Origin: Serratia silvae
GTDB taxonomy: Bacteria; Pseudomonadota; Gammaproteobacteria; Enterobacterales; Enterobacteriaceae
NCBI RefSeq assembly: GCF_023282985.1
Contig: NZ_JAGQDC010000020.1
Span: 1 to 64,000 of the forward strand
DNA: 64,000 nt
Reading direction: 5' to 3'
Position 1 is the first letter of the stretch; the number at the start of each line of letters is the position of its first letter. A program made the translations under genes and the position numbers. The notes under the pieces are model-generated. The model made no database searches. It had not been told where the DNA came from and was given only the letters and a program-made list of their open reading frames with translations. Of this stretch, positions 1-10,149 are shown one piece after another.

Positions 1-82
1 ATGCCGAACTCAGAAGTGAAACGCCGTAGCGCCGATGGTAGTGTGGGGTCTCCCCATGCGAGAGTAGGACACTGCCAAGCAT
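1..82 (+). rRNA. rrf: 5S ribosomal RNA, 3' part
   Basis: The first 82 bases match the 3' two thirds of enterobacterial 5S rRNA as I know it. The window opens at the conserved CCGAACTCAGAAGTGAAACG block and runs through the GTGTGGGGTCTCCCCATGCG arm to the closing GCCAAGCAT. The 5' third lies outside the window. It is the distal gene of an rRNA operon and is followed directly by a terminator. No tRNA is seen after it. Confidence 0.95.
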
Positions 83-95
83 CAATTAAGCCAAG

Positions 96-122
96 AGGCC
101 ATCCGCAAGGATGGCCTTTTTG
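96..122 (+). terminator. rRNA operon terminator
   Basis: A 9-bp perfect stem (AGGCCATCC / GGATGGCCT) with a GCAA tetraloop is followed by a run of five T. It lies 14 bases after the 5S end, the usual position for the rRNA operon terminator. Confidence 0.92.
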
Positions 123-264
123 CTATGGGTTAAAAACAGAACCCCCCCAACCCTCTCCCGCAGTAGCGACTGCCAACTAAACAGACAAAAGACTCCCTGC
201 TTTACTATTTACTAACGGCCCTCCCTGCCTGGCGATGAAACATTTTCACCTTCCCGTTGAATCC

Positions 265-293
265 TCGACATGACGTAAAAAAAGCGCTATCTT
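265..293 (+). promoter_or_regulatory. putative metA promoter
   Basis: A TCGACA -35 and a TATCTT -10 are separated by 17 bp. This would start transcription at about base 300, just before the MetJ boxes. It is assigned by motif only. Confidence 0.5.
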
Positions 294-302
294 CGGGCAT
301 CT

Positions 303-326
303 AGAAGTCTAAACGTATAAACGGAT
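303..326 (+). promoter_or_regulatory. MetJ operator (tandem met boxes) of metA
   Basis: Three contiguous 8-mers (AGAAGTCT, AAACGTAT, AAACGGAT) match the AGACGTCT met-box consensus at 7, 6 and 5 positions. They sit 17 bases before the metA start. MetJ with S-adenosylmethionine is known to bind such tandem boxes cooperatively and repress metA. Confidence 0.7.
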
Positions 327-342
327 GTGTGAGGGGTAAGCA

Positions 343-1272
343 ATGCCGATTCGTGTTCCTGATGAGTTACCTGCGGTCAATTTCTTGCGTAATGAGAACG
401 TGTTTGTCATGACATCCTCACGCGCAAAAACACAGGAAATCAGGCCGTTAAAGGTACTTATCCTCAACCTGATGCCGAAAAAGATCGAAACGGAAAACCA
501 GTTCCTGCGTTTACTTTCCAACTCGCCATTGCAGATCGATATTCAGCTACTGCGCATCGATAGCCGTGAGTCGAAGAACACGCCTACGGAGCACCTGAAT
601 AATTTCTACTGTAACTTTGAAGATATCCAGAATGAGAACTTTGACGGGCTGATCGTGACCGGCGCTCCGCTGGGCCTGGTGGACTTCTGTGATGTCGCCT
701 ATTGGCCGCAGATCGAGCGAGTGATCGAATGGGCCAAGGATCATGTAACCTCAACCCTGTTTGTCTGTTGGGCAGTGCAGGCCGCGCTAAACATCCTGTA
801 CGGCATTCCAAAGAAGACGCGTGAGGTGAAGCTCTCGGGTGTGTACCAGCATCGTACGTTGCACCAGCATGCCTTGCTGACCCGAGGTTTTGATGAAACC
901 TTCCTGGCACCTCACTCCCGTTATGCCGATTTCCCAACCGAGATCCTTCGGCAGTACACCGACCTGGATATCCTGGCTGAATCAGAGCTGGCAGGCGCCT
1001 ATCTGTTCGCCACCAAGGATAAACGCATGGCCTTTGTCACCGGGCATCCGGAATATGACACCCTGACGTTAGCGGGCGAGTATTGTCGCGATAACGATGC
1101 AGGCCTCAATCCTACCGTACCGCTAAATTACTTCCCCGATGATAACCCCGAACTGATCCCCGCAGCCTCATGGCGAAGCCATGGTCACCTGCTGTTTTCC
1201 AACTGGTTGAACTACTACGTTTACCAGATCACGCCGTTCGATCTGCGTCATATGAATCCTACCCTCGAGTAA
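343..1272 (+). CDS. metA: homoserine O-succinyltransferase
   Basis: MetA acylates L-homoserine with succinyl-CoA in the cytoplasm, the first committed step of methionine synthesis. At 309 residues it has the E. coli length. The catalytic cysteine is Cys142 (FVCWAVQ), and the His235/Glu237 pair lies in the GHPEY motif, giving the full glutamine-amidotransferase-like triad of the family. The ATG at 343 follows a GAGGGG ribosome site. The gene stands alone between the rRNA operon and aceBAK, as in E. coli, and carries upstream met boxes. No in-frame defect is seen. Confidence 0.97.
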   Translation: MPIRVPDELPAVNFLRNENVFVMTSSRAKTQEIRPLKVLILNLMPKKIETENQFLRLLSNSPLQIDIQLLRIDSRESKNTPTEHLNNFYCNFEDIQNENFDGLIVTGAPLGLVDFCDVAYWPQIERVIEWAKDHVTSTLFVCWAVQAALNILYGIPKKTREVKLSGVYQHRTLHQHALLTRGFDETFLAPHSRYADFPTEILRQYTDLDILAESELAGAYLFATKDKRMAFVTGHPEYDTLTLAGEYCRDNDAGLNPTVPLNYFPDDNPELIPAASWRSHGHLLFSNWLNYYVYQITPFDLRHMNPTLE

Positions 1273-1406
1273 CATTTTTATCTGCACCGGGCGGCTGAAT
1301 CGAGGCCGCTCTGGTTTACCCCGCCACTTTCTCCTCCCAATCTGTAACGTTTCAGTATAGATAAATCATTTAAAAACAATGCATTACCTGGATTCCTTTG
1401 TCGTAA

Positions 1407-1421
1407 TGGAACCGGTTTCCT
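1407..1421. promoter_or_regulatory. possible upstream IclR box
   Basis: TGGAACCGGTTTCCT is an imperfect palindrome resembling the IclR consensus TGGAAATNATTTCCA. It lies about 85 bp upstream of the better conserved site over the aceB promoter and could act as a distal site. The rest of the 1273-1647 gap is AT-rich leader. Confidence 0.4.
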
Positions 1422-1488
1422 AGCTTGTTATTAATGATAAATAAACTAATCAATTGATAATAAAAGGTTAATGAAATATTTATTAAAA

Positions 1489-1531
1489 AAATGGAAATCG
1501 TTTTTGATTTTTAATTTTTGTTGGTTATTCT
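1489..1531 (+). promoter_or_regulatory. aceB promoter with IclR site
   Basis: The stretch starting AAATGGAAATCGTTTTTGAT closely matches the IclR-protected sequence upstream of E. coli aceB as I recall it. It overlaps a candidate -35 (TTGATT, 1504-1509). A TATTCT -10 at 1526-1531 follows after a 16-bp spacer. Overlap with the -35 fits known repression of the glyoxylate operon by IclR. Confidence 0.7.
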
Positions 1532-1647
1532 AGGATCCTGCGGGATGACATCTGACCAGTTGGCGGTCTTTTTTTCACCCGATTTCCGACAATAATGCTT
1601 CGCCTGGCCTGCAATGGCAGCGTGGAATGATGGAAAGGATCAAGACA

Positions 1648-3246
1648 ATGACGCAACAGATGGTAGGCACAGAATTAGCGTTTACACAGGCTTTCGGCTC
1701 AGCAGAGCGGCAGATACTGACGGATGACGCGGTCGAGTTCCTGGCTGAACTGGTGGGTAAATTTACGCCACAACGCAACAAACTGTTGGCGGCACGCGCC
1801 AGCTGGCAAGAGAAAATCGATCGTGGTGAGCTGCCAGGATTTATTTCGGAAACGGATTCCATTAGACAGGGTGACTGGCAGATCCGCGGCGTACCCGCTG
1901 ACTTGCGCGACCGTCGGGTTGAGATTACCGGTCCGGTTGAACGCAAAATGGTGATCAACGCCCTCAATGCCAACGTCAAAGTGTTTATGGCCGACTTTGA
2001 AGACTCACTGGCTCCAAGCTGGGATAAGGTTATCGACGGGCAGATCAACCTGCACGATGCGGTCAACGGCACCATCTCCTACACCAACGAAGCCGGCAAG
2101 ATTTACCAGCTCAAACCCAACCCCGCGGTGTTGATTGCCCGCGTGCGTGGCCTGCATTTGCCGGAAAAACACGTGCAGTGGCAGGGTGAGGCTATCCCGG
2201 GCGGGCTGTTCGATTTTGCACTCTATTTCTTCCATAACTATCGTCAACTGCTGGCAAAAGGCAGTGGCCCGTATTTCTACCTGCCGAAAACCCAGTCCTG
2301 GCAGGAGGCTGCCTGGTGGAGCGAAGTCTTTAGCTTTACCGAGGATCGCTTCGAGTTACCGCGTGGCACCATCAAGGCTACGGTGTTGATTGAGACCCTG
2401 CCTGCGGTATTCCAAATGGACGAGATCCTGTATCACCTGCGAGATCATATCGTTGGGCTGAACTGTGGCCGTTGGGACTACATCTTCAGCTATATCAAAA
2501 CGCTGAAGAACCATGGCGATCGGGTGTTGCCGGACCGTCAATCCGTCACTATGACCCAGCCTTTCCTCAGTGCCTATTCACGTTTGCTGATCAGGACCTG
2601 TCACCGCCGCGGTGCTTTTGCGATGGGGGGAATGGCGGCGTTTATCCCCAGCAAAGACGCCGAGCAAAACGCGGTGGTGTTGGGCAAGGTGCGCGCGGAT
2701 AAAGAACTGGAAGCGACCAATGGTCATGACGGGACGTGGGTGGCACATCCAGGTCTGGCCGATACGGTGATGGAAGTGTTTAACCGCATCCTGGGTGAGC
2801 GGCAGAACCAGCTAGAGGTGCTGCGTGAGAACGATGCTCCTATCACGGCGGCGCAACTGCTGGAGCCGTGTGACGGTGAGCGTACCGAAACCGGTATGCG
2901 CGCCAATATCCGCGTGGCAGTGCAATACATTGAAGCCTGGATCTCCGGCAATGGCTGCGTACCGATTTATGGTCTGATGGAAGATGCCGCCACCGCCGAG
3001 ATTTCACGTACCTCGATCTGGCAGTGGATCCATCACGAGAAAAATCTCAGCAATGGCCAACAGGTAACCAAAGCCCTGTTCCGCCAGATGCTGCAGGAAG
3101 AGATGCAGGTCGTTCGTAAAGAATTGGGTGAAGCGCGTTATCACGCAGGCCGTTTCGAAGAGGCGGCACAGCTGATGGAGCGTATTACCACGCAAGACGA
3201 ATTAATCGATTTCCTGACCTTACCCGGCTACGAATTACTGGCCTGA
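1648..3246 (+). CDS. aceB: malate synthase A
   Basis: Condenses glyoxylate with acetyl-CoA to give malate in the glyoxylate shunt. The 532-residue product has the E. coli length (533) and near-identical blocks such as the FMADFEDSLAP segment, the GLNCGRWDYIFSYIK segment and the C-terminal LPGYELLA. An ATG at 1627 is also in frame, but I chose 1648: AAAGGA lies 8 bases before it, and it gives the expected N-terminus. First gene of aceBAK, 46 bases before aceA. Expression is likely controlled by IclR through the sites upstream. Confidence 0.95.
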   Translation: MTQQMVGTELAFTQAFGSAERQILTDDAVEFLAELVGKFTPQRNKLLAARASWQEKIDRGELPGFISETDSIRQGDWQIRGVPADLRDRRVEITGPVERKMVINALNANVKVFMADFEDSLAPSWDKVIDGQINLHDAVNGTISYTNEAGKIYQLKPNPAVLIARVRGLHLPEKHVQWQGEAIPGGLFDFALYFFHNYRQLLAKGSGPYFYLPKTQSWQEAAWWSEVFSFTEDRFELPRGTIKATVLIETLPAVFQMDEILYHLRDHIVGLNCGRWDYIFSYIKTLKNHGDRVLPDRQSVTMTQPFLSAYSRLLIRTCHRRGAFAMGGMAAFIPSKDAEQNAVVLGKVRADKELEATNGHDGTWVAHPGLADTVMEVFNRILGERQNQLEVLRENDAPITAAQLLEPCDGERTETGMRANIRVAVQYIEAWISGNGCVPIYGLMEDAATAEISRTSIWQWIHHEKNLSNGQQVTKALFRQMLQEEMQVVRKELGEARYHAGRFEEAAQLMERITTQDELIDFLTLPGYELLA

Positions 3247-3292
3247 AACCGTTCCTGACCTTTAACCCTACAGTATTGAAAAGGATAAAAAT

Positions 3293-4600
3293 ATGACGAC
3301 CTCTCGTACCCAACAGATCCAACAGCTGGAACAGGAATGGAAATCAGCACGCTGGGAGGGTATCACCCGCCCTTACAGCGCCGAAGACGTGATCAACCTG
3401 CGTGGTTCGGTCAACCCGGTTTGCACGTTGGCGCAGAATGGTGCGGCGAAACTCTGGGAGCTGCTACACGGCAAATCCCGCAAAGGGTACGTGAACAGCC
3501 TTGGGGCGTTGACCGGTGGCCAGGCGCTGCAACAGGCGAAAGCCGGCGTCGAAGCGATCTACCTGTCCGGTTGGCAGGTGGCGGCGGATGCCAATACCGC
3601 AGCCGCTATGTATCCCGATCAATCACTGTACCCGGTCGACTCTGTCCCGACGGTGGTTGAGCGCATCAATAATACCTTCCGTCGGGCGGATCAGATCCAG
3701 TGGGCGAATAAGGTTGAACCCGGCAGCAAAGGCTATACCGATTATTTCCTGCCGATCGTGGCGGATGCCGAAGCCGGGTTTGGCGGCGTGCTGAATGCCT
3801 TTGAATTGATGAAGGCGATGATTGAAGCCGGTGCCGCCGGGGTGCATTTTGAAGACCAACTGGCGGCAGTGAAGAAGTGTGGCCATATGGGCGGCAAGGT
3901 CTTGGTACCAACCCAGGAAGCCATCCAGAAGCTGGTTGCGGCGCGCTTGGCTGCTGATGTTCTCGGTGTGCCAACCCTGTTGATTGCCCGTACCGATGCC
4001 GACGCGGCAGACCTGCTGACCTCCGATTGCGATCCGTATGACAGCGCCTTTGTGTCTGGCGAACGCACCGCCGAAGGTTTCTACCGCACCCATGCCGGTA
4101 TCGAGCAGGCCATCAGCCGCGGGCTGGCCTATGCGCCTTATGCCGATCTGGTGTGGTGCGAAACCTCAACGCCGGATCTGGAAGCGGCTCAACGCTTTGC
4201 CGACGCGATCCATGCCAAGTTCCCGGGCAAACTGTTGGCCTATAACTGCTCACCGTCGTTTAACTGGAAAAAGAACCTGGACGACCAGACTATCGCCCGC
4301 TTCCAAGACGCGCTGTCTGCTATGGGCTACAAGTACCAGTTCATCACGCTGGCCGGTATCCACAGCATGTGGTTCAACATGTTCGATCTGGCACACGCTT
4401 ACGCACGTGGTGAAGGCATGAAGCACTATGTCGAAAAAGTGCAGCAACCAGAGTTTGCCGCAGTCGAGCGTGGTTACACCTTTGCTTCGCATCAGCAGGA
4501 AGTGGGGACCGGCTACTTCGATAAAGTGACCACCATTATTCAAGGGGGCGCTTCCTCGGTAACGGCACTGACCGGTTCCACCGAAGAACAGCAGTTCTAA
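3293..4600 (+). CDS. aceA: isocitrate lyase
   Basis: Cleaves isocitrate to glyoxylate and succinate, the branch-point reaction of the glyoxylate shunt. The 435-residue protein carries the signature KKCGHMGGK with the catalytic cysteine. The metal-binding region DAEAGFGG and the C-terminal substrate segment NCSPSFNW are also present. The ATG follows AAAAGGAT. It is the second gene of the operon and ends in EEQQF, close to the usual enterobacterial C-terminus. No anomalies are seen. Confidence 0.97.
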   Translation: MTTSRTQQIQQLEQEWKSARWEGITRPYSAEDVINLRGSVNPVCTLAQNGAAKLWELLHGKSRKGYVNSLGALTGGQALQQAKAGVEAIYLSGWQVAADANTAAAMYPDQSLYPVDSVPTVVERINNTFRRADQIQWANKVEPGSKGYTDYFLPIVADAEAGFGGVLNAFELMKAMIEAGAAGVHFEDQLAAVKKCGHMGGKVLVPTQEAIQKLVAARLAADVLGVPTLLIARTDADAADLLTSDCDPYDSAFVSGERTAEGFYRTHAGIEQAISRGLAYAPYADLVWCETSTPDLEAAQRFADAIHAKFPGKLLAYNCSPSFNWKKNLDDQTIARFQDALSAMGYKYQFITLAGIHSMWFNMFDLAHAYARGEGMKHYVEKVQQPEFAAVERGYTFASHQQEVGTGYFDKVTTIIQGGASSVTALTGSTEEQQF

Positions 4601-4610
4601 TCCTCAAGGG

Positions 4611-4628
4611 GCCTGGCGGGTGCCAGGC
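4611..4628 (+). other. aceA-aceK intergenic hairpin
   Basis: A 7-bp stem (GCCTGGC / GCCAGGC) with a GGGT loop lies between aceA and aceK, followed by a weak T-rich stretch. In E. coli a stem-loop structure in this gap lowers aceK expression relative to aceA. This hairpin is a likely functional equivalent. Confidence 0.6.
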
Positions 4629-4660
4629 TCTTGTTTCATTCCTGAATGGCAGAGGCAAAG

Positions 4661-6406
4661 ATGGCGGAAAAACTGGAGCTGTTGATTGCACAGACGATCC
4701 TGCAGGGCTTTGATGCGCAATATGGCCGCTTTCTGGAAGTCACTGCCGGGGCGCAACAGCGTTTTGAGCAGGCAGACTGGCCCGCCGTACAGCAGGCGAT
4801 GAAACGACGTATTCATCTTTACGACCACCACGTCGGTCTGGTGGTCGAGCAATTGAAATGCATCACCGGGCAGAAATACTACGATGCGGATTTCCCCAAC
4901 CGAGTGAAGGCGGTTTATACCGAGTTGTTGCCCGACTACCCGCGTTTTGAGATTGCCGAAAGCTTCTTCAACTCGGTTTACTGTCGGCTGTTCAAACATC
5001 GGGATTTAACCCCAGACAAGCTGTTTGTTTTCAGCTCGCAGCCCGAAAGGCGCTTTCGCGATATTCCCCGGCCGTTGGCACGTGATTTTATTCCCAATGG
5101 TGATTTGGCTGCCATGCTGCACAGCCTGTTGATCGACTTACCGCTGCGCCTGCCGTGGGAAGATCTGCCACGCGATATTCGCTATATCACCCAAGCCTTA
5201 CTGCAGACCTTCAGCTCCCTACAGCTAGCTGGAGCGACGTTCCAAATTGGCAATGAGCTGTTCTACCGTAACAAGGCGGCCTGGTTGGTCGGTAAGTTGC
5301 GGTTGGCAGATGGGGTTTACCCGTTCCTGTTGCCAATCCACCACAGCGATTCTGGCGCGTTGTTTATTGATACCTGCCTGACCAGCAAGGCCGAAGCCAG
5401 CATCGTGTTTGGCTTCGCCCGTTCCTATTTCATGGTGTATGCCCCATTACCCGCTGCGATGGTTGAGTGGTTGCGGGAGATCCTACCGGGCAAAACCACT
5501 GCCGAACTGTATATGGCGATCGGCTGCCAGAAGCATGGTAAAACCGAATGCTACCGCGAATACCTGAATTTTATGGCGCAGTCGCAGGAGCAATTCATTA
5601 TTGCGCCGGGCGTGAAAGGCATGGTGATGCTGGTGTTTACGCTGCCGTCCTTCGATCGGGTATTCAAGGTGATCAAAGACGAATTTGCGCCGCAGAAAGA
5701 GGTTACGCAGGCGCAGGTGATGGCCTGCTACCAATTGGTAAAAGAGCACGATCGCGTCGGGCGGATGGCCGATACCCAGGAATATGAGAATTTTGTGGTG
5801 GATAAGGCGCGTATCAGCCCGCAACTGCTGGCGGAGTTGCTGCGTGAAGTACCGGAAAAGCTGGAAGATCTCGGCGATCGCGTGGTCATCAAACATTTGT
5901 ATATGGAGAGGCGAATGACGCCGTTGAACCTGTATCTCGAGCAGGCAGACGAACGGCAAATGCATGACGCCATTGAAGAATATGGGAATGCGATCAAACA
6001 GCTGGCTGCGGCCAATATTTTCCCCGGTGATATGCTGTTCAAAAACTTCGGTGTGACACGTCATGGCCGCGTGGTGTTTTACGACTACGACGAGATTTGC
6101 TACATGACCGAGGTGAATTTCCGTAATATCCCGCCGCCGCGCTATCCGGAAGATGAACTGGCCAGCGAACCTTGGTACAGCATTTCACCTAACGACGTTT
6201 TTCCCGAAGAGTTCCGCCATTTCTTGTGTGGCGACCGGCGTATCCGCAAGGTCTTTGAGGAGATGCACAGCGATCTGTTTGAAGCGGACTACTGGCGAGG
6301 GTTGCAGCAGCGTATCAAGGAGGGGTATGTCGAGGATGTATTTGCCTACCGGAAAAAACGGCGTTTCAGCCAGCGGCTGCCTTCAGGCTATGCGCAGGCT
6401 GGCTGA
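4661..6406 (+). CDS. aceK: isocitrate dehydrogenase kinase/phosphatase
   Basis: AceK phosphorylates and dephosphorylates isocitrate dehydrogenase, setting the flux between the TCA cycle and the glyoxylate shunt. From the ATG at 4661 the protein is 581 residues (E. coli 578). That start is preceded by AGAGG at a 5-base spacing, whereas the in-frame ATG at 4646 has no visible ribosome site. Conserved blocks include ETYR-like [14 protein letters not shown], the [15 protein letters not shown] segment and the kinase-like [16 protein letters not shown] active-site region near the C-terminus. Third gene of the operon. Confidence 0.95.
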   Translation: MAEKLELLIAQTILQGFDAQYGRFLEVTAGAQQRFEQADWPAVQQAMKRRIHLYDHHVGLVVEQLKCITGQKYYDADFPNRVKAVYTELLPDYPRFEIAESFFNSVYCRLFKHRDLTPDKLFVFSSQPERRFRDIPRPLARDFIPNGDLAAMLHSLLIDLPLRLPWEDLPRDIRYITQALLQTFSSLQLAGATFQIGNELFYRNKAAWLVGKLRLADGVYPFLLPIHHSDSGALFIDTCLTSKAEASIVFGFARSYFMVYAPLPAAMVEWLREILPGKTTAELYMAIGCQKHGKTECYREYLNFMAQSQEQFIIAPGVKGMVMLVFTLPSFDRVFKVIKDEFAPQKEVTQAQVMACYQLVKEHDRVGRMADTQEYENFVVDKARISPQLLAELLREVPEKLEDLGDRVVIKHLYMERRMTPLNLYLEQADERQMHDAIEEYGNAIKQLAAANIFPGDMLFKNFGVTRHGRVVFYDYDEICYMTEVNFRNIPPPRYPEDELASEPWYSISPNDVFPEEFRHFLCGDRRIRKVFEEMHSDLFEADYWRGLQQRIKEGYVEDVFAYRKKRRFSQRLPSGYAQAG

Positions 6407-6439
6407 TAGCAGGCCCAGCAAGCTGGGCCATGGTAAGGC

Positions 6440-8254
6440 TTAAAACGCGATACAGCAGGCGCCCTGTTCGGCCCCGGAAAGCTGGCTGCGTAACGTACTG
6501 AACAGTTCACGGCCACAGCCGAACCTTTCACCGCTCAGATCGGGTTGATATGGCGTGCGCTGGTCCAGCTCTGCTTCGGCGACCAGAAGTTGCAGCTCGC
6601 CGGTGTGGCCATTCACCCGGATCATATCGCCGTTTTGTACTTTGGCCAGCATACCGCCGGTATAGGCCTCCGGGGTGACATGGATTGCGGAAGGGACCTT
6701 ACCGGAAGCGCCGGACAGGCGGCCATCTGTCACCAGCGCCACCTTGAAGCCGCGATCCATCAATACCCCGAGCGGTGGCATCAGCTTATGCAGTTCAGGC
6801 ATGCCATTGGCCTGCGGCCCCTGGAAACGTACCACCACCACGCAGTCCCGATCCAGCTTGCCCGCTTCGAAGGCGGGGACGATATCGTGCTGACTGTCGA
6901 AGACGATCGCCGGGGCTTCGATAGTCTGATTTTCGGCAGGCACCGCCGACGTCTTCATCACCGCACGGCCCAGATTGCCAGCCAGCACTTTGGTACCGCC
7001 ATGATGTTCGAACGGTTTGGCTATGCTGGCAATCACGCTAGCGTCCAGCGAACTTGCCACCCCGTCGCGCCAGGCTAACTGGCCGTTATCCAGCCAAGGC
7101 TCCTGGGTGTAGCGCTCCAGGCCGAAACCGGCGACGGTATGAACATCCTGATGCAACAGGCCGTTGTTCAGCAGCTCACGCACGACCAATTGCACTCCGC
7201 CCGCCGCCTGGAACTGGTTGATATCCGCCGGGCCGTTGGGGTAGATGCGGCACAGCAGTGGCACCGAGTCGGAAAGCTCAGAGAAGTCATCCCAGTTGAT
7301 GATGATGCCCGCTGCGCGAGCCATGGCCACCATATGCATCGTCAGGTTGGTTGATCCCCCGGTGGCCAGTAGCGATACGATGCCGTTAACCACCACTTTT
7401 TCATCGACCAATTGACCTATCGGCAGGTAATTACCGGCAGTTTCTGTCAGGCGGGTGATTTGGCGAGCCGCGGCATCATTGAGCGCATCGCGTAGCGGCG
7501 TGTCTGGATGGATGAAAGAGGCACCGGGAAGATGCAGGCCCATGACTTCCATCACCATCTGGTTGGTGTTGGCCGTGCCGTAGAAGGTGCAGGTGCCAAC
7601 GCCGTGGTAAGAGGCGGCCTCGGCTTCCAGCAGCGCGTGACGATCGGCTTTGCCCTCGGCATACAGCTGGCGCACACGCACTTTCTCTTTATTTGGCAGC
7701 CCGCTGCTCATTGGCCCGGCAGGTACAAACACCGCAGGCAAATGGCCGAAGGACAGGGCGGACATCACCAGCCCTGGCACAATCTTGTCGCAGATCCCCA
7801 GGAACAACGCGCCATCGAACATGTTATGGGAGAGGCCGATGGCGGCGGACATGGCAATCACATCGCGGCTCATCAACGACAACTCCATGCCGTCCTGCCC
7901 CTGCGTCACGCCGTCGCACATGGCTGGCACACCCCCTGCGACCTGGCCAACGGCACTCACGCTGTGCAGTGCCTGCTTCAGCCGCTGTGGGTAGTTTTCA
8001 TAAGGCTGGTGGGCAGAGAGCATATCGTTGTAGGCGGTGATGATGGCGATATCGCTGCGCACCATGTTTTTCAGGGCGGCTTTATCGTCGGGCTGGCAGG
8101 CAGCAAAGCCGTGGGCCAGATTGCCACAGGCTAGCTGTGAGCGGTGTACCGTCTGCGTACGGGCTTCATTAATACGCGCCAGATAGGCCGCTCGGGTTTG
8201 TTTTGAGCGTTCAATAATGCGTTGTGTTACGCGGGCCAGGGTGTCGTTAATCAT
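6440..8254 (-). CDS. edd: phosphogluconate dehydratase
   Basis: Dehydrates 6-phosphogluconate to KDPG, the first step of the Entner-Doudoroff pathway. The 604-residue protein belongs to the IlvD/Edd family and begins like E. coli Edd. Cysteine motifs expected to hold the iron-sulfur cluster are visible in the segments CDGVTQGQ and GICDKIVPG. Its start overlaps the end of gntK by 4 bases (ATGA), so the two are translationally coupled. The aldolase gene eda is not next to it here. In E. coli edd lies elsewhere and arpA occupies this slot, so this is a local rearrangement. Confidence 0.95.
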   Translation of the reverse strand: MINDTLARVTQRIIERSKQTRAAYLARINEARTQTVHRSQLACGNLAHGFAACQPDDKAALKNMVRSDIAIITAYNDMLSAHQPYENYPQRLKQALHSVSAVGQVAGGVPAMCDGVTQGQDGMELSLMSRDVIAMSAAIGLSHNMFDGALFLGICDKIVPGLVMSALSFGHLPAVFVPAGPMSSGLPNKEKVRVRQLYAEGKADRHALLEAEAASYHGVGTCTFYGTANTNQMVMEVMGLHLPGASFIHPDTPLRDALNDAAARQITRLTETAGNYLPIGQLVDEKVVVNGIVSLLATGGSTNLTMHMVAMARAAGIIINWDDFSELSDSVPLLCRIYPNGPADINQFQAAGGVQLVVRELLNNGLLHQDVHTVAGFGLERYTQEPWLDNGQLAWRDGVASSLDASVIASIAKPFEHHGGTKVLAGNLGRAVMKTSAVPAENQTIEAPAIVFDSQHDIVPAFEAGKLDRDCVVVVRFQGPQANGMPELHKLMPPLGVLMDRGFKVALVTDGRLSGASGKVPSAIHVTPEAYTGGMLAKVQNGDMIRVNGHTGELQLLVAEAELDQRTPYQPDLSGERFGCGRELFSTLRSQLSGAEQGACCIAF

Positions 8255-8784
8255 ACCGTCCTCACCGTGCAGCTCTGGATATGTTGCACGGTATCGGTAA
8301 TCACCGCATCCAGCGGCTGATCGATATCGATGGCCTTGACGTCGCTTTCATTCTGGCCCGGTTGCTCCAGTGCGGCGAACTGGGTGACCAGCATTTGGGG
8401 TTTGAAGAAATGCCCTTTGCGGGCAGCCAGCCGAGCCTCGATCACCGGGAAATCGCCGTGTAGATAGATGAATGACAGGTTGTCGTTACCTGCTCGCAGC
8501 CGATCGCGATAATGTTTTTTCAGCGCAGAGCAGACGATGATAGAGACCGCATTGGTACGCTGCATGGCGAAAGCGGCATCGTTCAGGGCTGCCAACCACG
8601 GTGCGCGATCGTCGTCATTGAGTGGTTCCCCTGCGGCCATTTTCTGAATATTGCTGCGCGGATGGAGAAAGTCACCGTCCAGGAAGTTGGCAGATAGCCG
8701 TTGGGCAACGGCATTGGCGACGGCAGATTTGCCGCTGCCAGAAACGCCCATTATGACGTAAACACGATTCTGATTATTGATCAT
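8251..8784 (-). CDS. gntK: gluconokinase
   Basis: Phosphorylates gluconate to 6-phosphogluconate, the Edd substrate. The 177-residue product starts at MINNQNRV. A Walker A motif GVSGSGKS (residues 13-20) follows almost at once. The DGDFLHP and [10 protein letters not shown] motifs of the GntK family are present. I prefer the ATG at 8784 over the one at 8811: a GGGGGA ribosome site precedes it and the length matches E. coli GntK (175). First gene of a two-gene operon with edd, behind GntR-type operators. Confidence 0.93.
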   Translation of the reverse strand: MINNQNRVYVIMGVSGSGKSAVANAVAQRLSANFLDGDFLHPRSNIQKMAAGEPLNDDDRAPWLAALNDAAFAMQRTNAVSIIVCSALKKHYRDRLRAGNDNLSFIYLHGDFPVIEARLAARKGHFFKPQMLVTQFAALEQPGQNESDVKAIDIDQPLDAVITDTVQHIQSCTVRTV

Positions 8785-8843
8785 GGTTTGGTTCCCCCAC
8801 CTGCGAGTCATAGTCTGTTGCGGCTAGATTATTTAATTGTCAT

Positions 8844-8871
8844 TGTTACCGGTAACATGTTATCGGTAACA
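8844..8871 (-). promoter_or_regulatory. tandem GntR-type operators of gntK-edd
   Basis: Two 14-mers lie end to end: TGTTACCGGTAACA (perfect palindrome, 8844-8857) and TGTTATCGGTAACA (8858-8871). They match the ATGTTACCGGTAAC-like operator known for the gluconate repressor GntR, a LacI-family protein. They sit 60-87 bases upstream of gntK. No gntR gene is in this window. Confidence 0.8.
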
Positions 8872-9044
8872 TTGTCGAGGGAAGTGGTGAAGGTTGCAAT
8901 CGGCTTTCGGCAGCAAGATCGCTAATTGTGATCGAATTCATACTTTTCGCTGGTTGCGAAACAAAGTCTCTACAGCGCGATACAGAAAAATAACAGGGGG
9001 GATTTACTCATGACGTAGAGGCGCCGCATGCTGCATCTGTCTAA

Positions 9045-9875
9045 TCACCGTACGCCGCCGTACTCCAGGCTGATCTCTTTTGCCGCATGGATCACCAGCG
9101 CACCCAGCTCTGTCACGCGATCGTCGGTAATGCGCGATACCGGGCCGGAGATGGAGATGGCGGCAAAGGCTTCGCGGTGCTCGTCAAAGATACAGGCGGC
9201 CAGACAACGTAGGCCAAGGGCATGTTCTTCATCGTCGAACGAGAATCCCTGCTTGCGGATCACCGCCAACCCTTCTTTCAGGTTATGTGGCGTTAGCGTG
9301 TGCGGGGTGTAAGTGTGCATGCCTTTTTTATGTAGCAGCCGGGTCACTTCATCGTCCTGCATGCTGGCCAGGAAGGCTTTACCCGCGCCAGAGGCGTGCA
9401 TCGGCAGCTTGCCGCCAATCGGGGCCGACATACGCATCAGCGCAGTGCATTGCACCTGATCGATAATCACCGCCTGATCTTCGGCTTTGTCCATCACCGC
9501 CAGATTGACCGTTTCACCGGACTCTTCCATCAAGCGGCGTAGCGTTGGGTGCACCATTGCTAGCAGGTTACGGCTTTGCAGGAAGCTGCTACCAACGACA
9601 AACGCATGGGCTCCCATGGTCCACAGGCCAAGATCACCCACCTGACGGACAAAACCCTGCTGCTGCATGGTCGTCAGCAGGCGATGGGTGGTGGAGTTGG
9701 GCAATCCGGCCTGCTGGGCCAGATCGGTCAGTGCCACGTTGCCTTGCGCTTCGGCAATATATTCCAATAGCTTCAGACCACGGGTCAGGGACTGGACCTG
9801 GCCGGTCGCCGTGCTGGCAGCGGGCGCGGCGGCGCGGGGTTTTTTACCGCGCTTGGCGGGAACGGGAGTAGCCAT
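9045..9875 (-). CDS. iclR: acetate operon repressor IclR
   Basis: IclR represses aceBAK and responds to glyoxylate and pyruvate in E. coli. The 276-residue protein has the basic, Ala/Pro-rich N-terminus of the E. coli protein. A winged helix-turn-helix follows (about residues 28-90, with LPNSTTHRLL as recognition helix). The C-terminal effector domain contains GGKLPMHASGAGKA and RCLAACIFDEH. It is separated from aceK by edd-gntK and diverges from metH. An IclR-like box lies 26 bases upstream, suggesting autorepression. Confidence 0.96.
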   Translation of the reverse strand: MATPVPAKRGKKPRAAAPAASTATGQVQSLTRGLKLLEYIAEAQGNVALTDLAQQAGLPNSTTHRLLTTMQQQGFVRQVGDLGLWTMGAHAFVVGSSFLQSRNLLAMVHPTLRRLMEESGETVNLAVMDKAEDQAVIIDQVQCTALMRMSAPIGGKLPMHASGAGKAFLASMQDDEVTRLLHKKGMHTYTPHTLTPHNLKEGLAVIRKQGFSFDDEEHALGLRCLAACIFDEHREAFAAISISGPVSRITDDRVTELGALVIHAAKEISLEYGGVR

Positions 9876-9900
9876 GATTTACCTTGTGCTTTCCGTATGG

Positions 9901-9915
9901 TGGAATTCATTTTCG
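9901..9915 (-). promoter_or_regulatory. IclR autoregulatory box
   Basis: TGGAATTCATTTTCG matches the left half of the IclR consensus well and the right half in part. It lies 26 bases before the iclR start, where autorepression is known in E. coli. Confidence 0.5.
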
Positions 9916-10041
9916 TTTTTTGCGTATGAATTGCAAGGTGCTTCTCCGCTCATCGGATCTGTTGGTCGGCGAACCTGAAAAACTCTCAATATCCGCTCGC
10001 AACTTTGCCGCCATAACCTGTGCTAGGATGTCAGACTCACC

Positions 10042-10112
10042 ATCTTTCAAGTTGCAGGATGCATGACGGGCGCTGCGTACCGCGCCGCTACAATCTTGGG
10101 ATGTGGGGTATA
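10042..10112. repeat. decayed ERIC-like remnant
   Basis: About 70 bases between iclR and metH begin with ATCTTTCAAGTTGCAG and end with GGGGTATA, matching the two ends of the ERIC copies elsewhere in this window. The conserved central palindrome is missing. Best read as a shortened or decayed ERIC. Confidence 0.45.
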
Positions 10113-10149
10113 AGTCGTCGGGCGGATAATCGGGTGTGAAGGGGCTACA

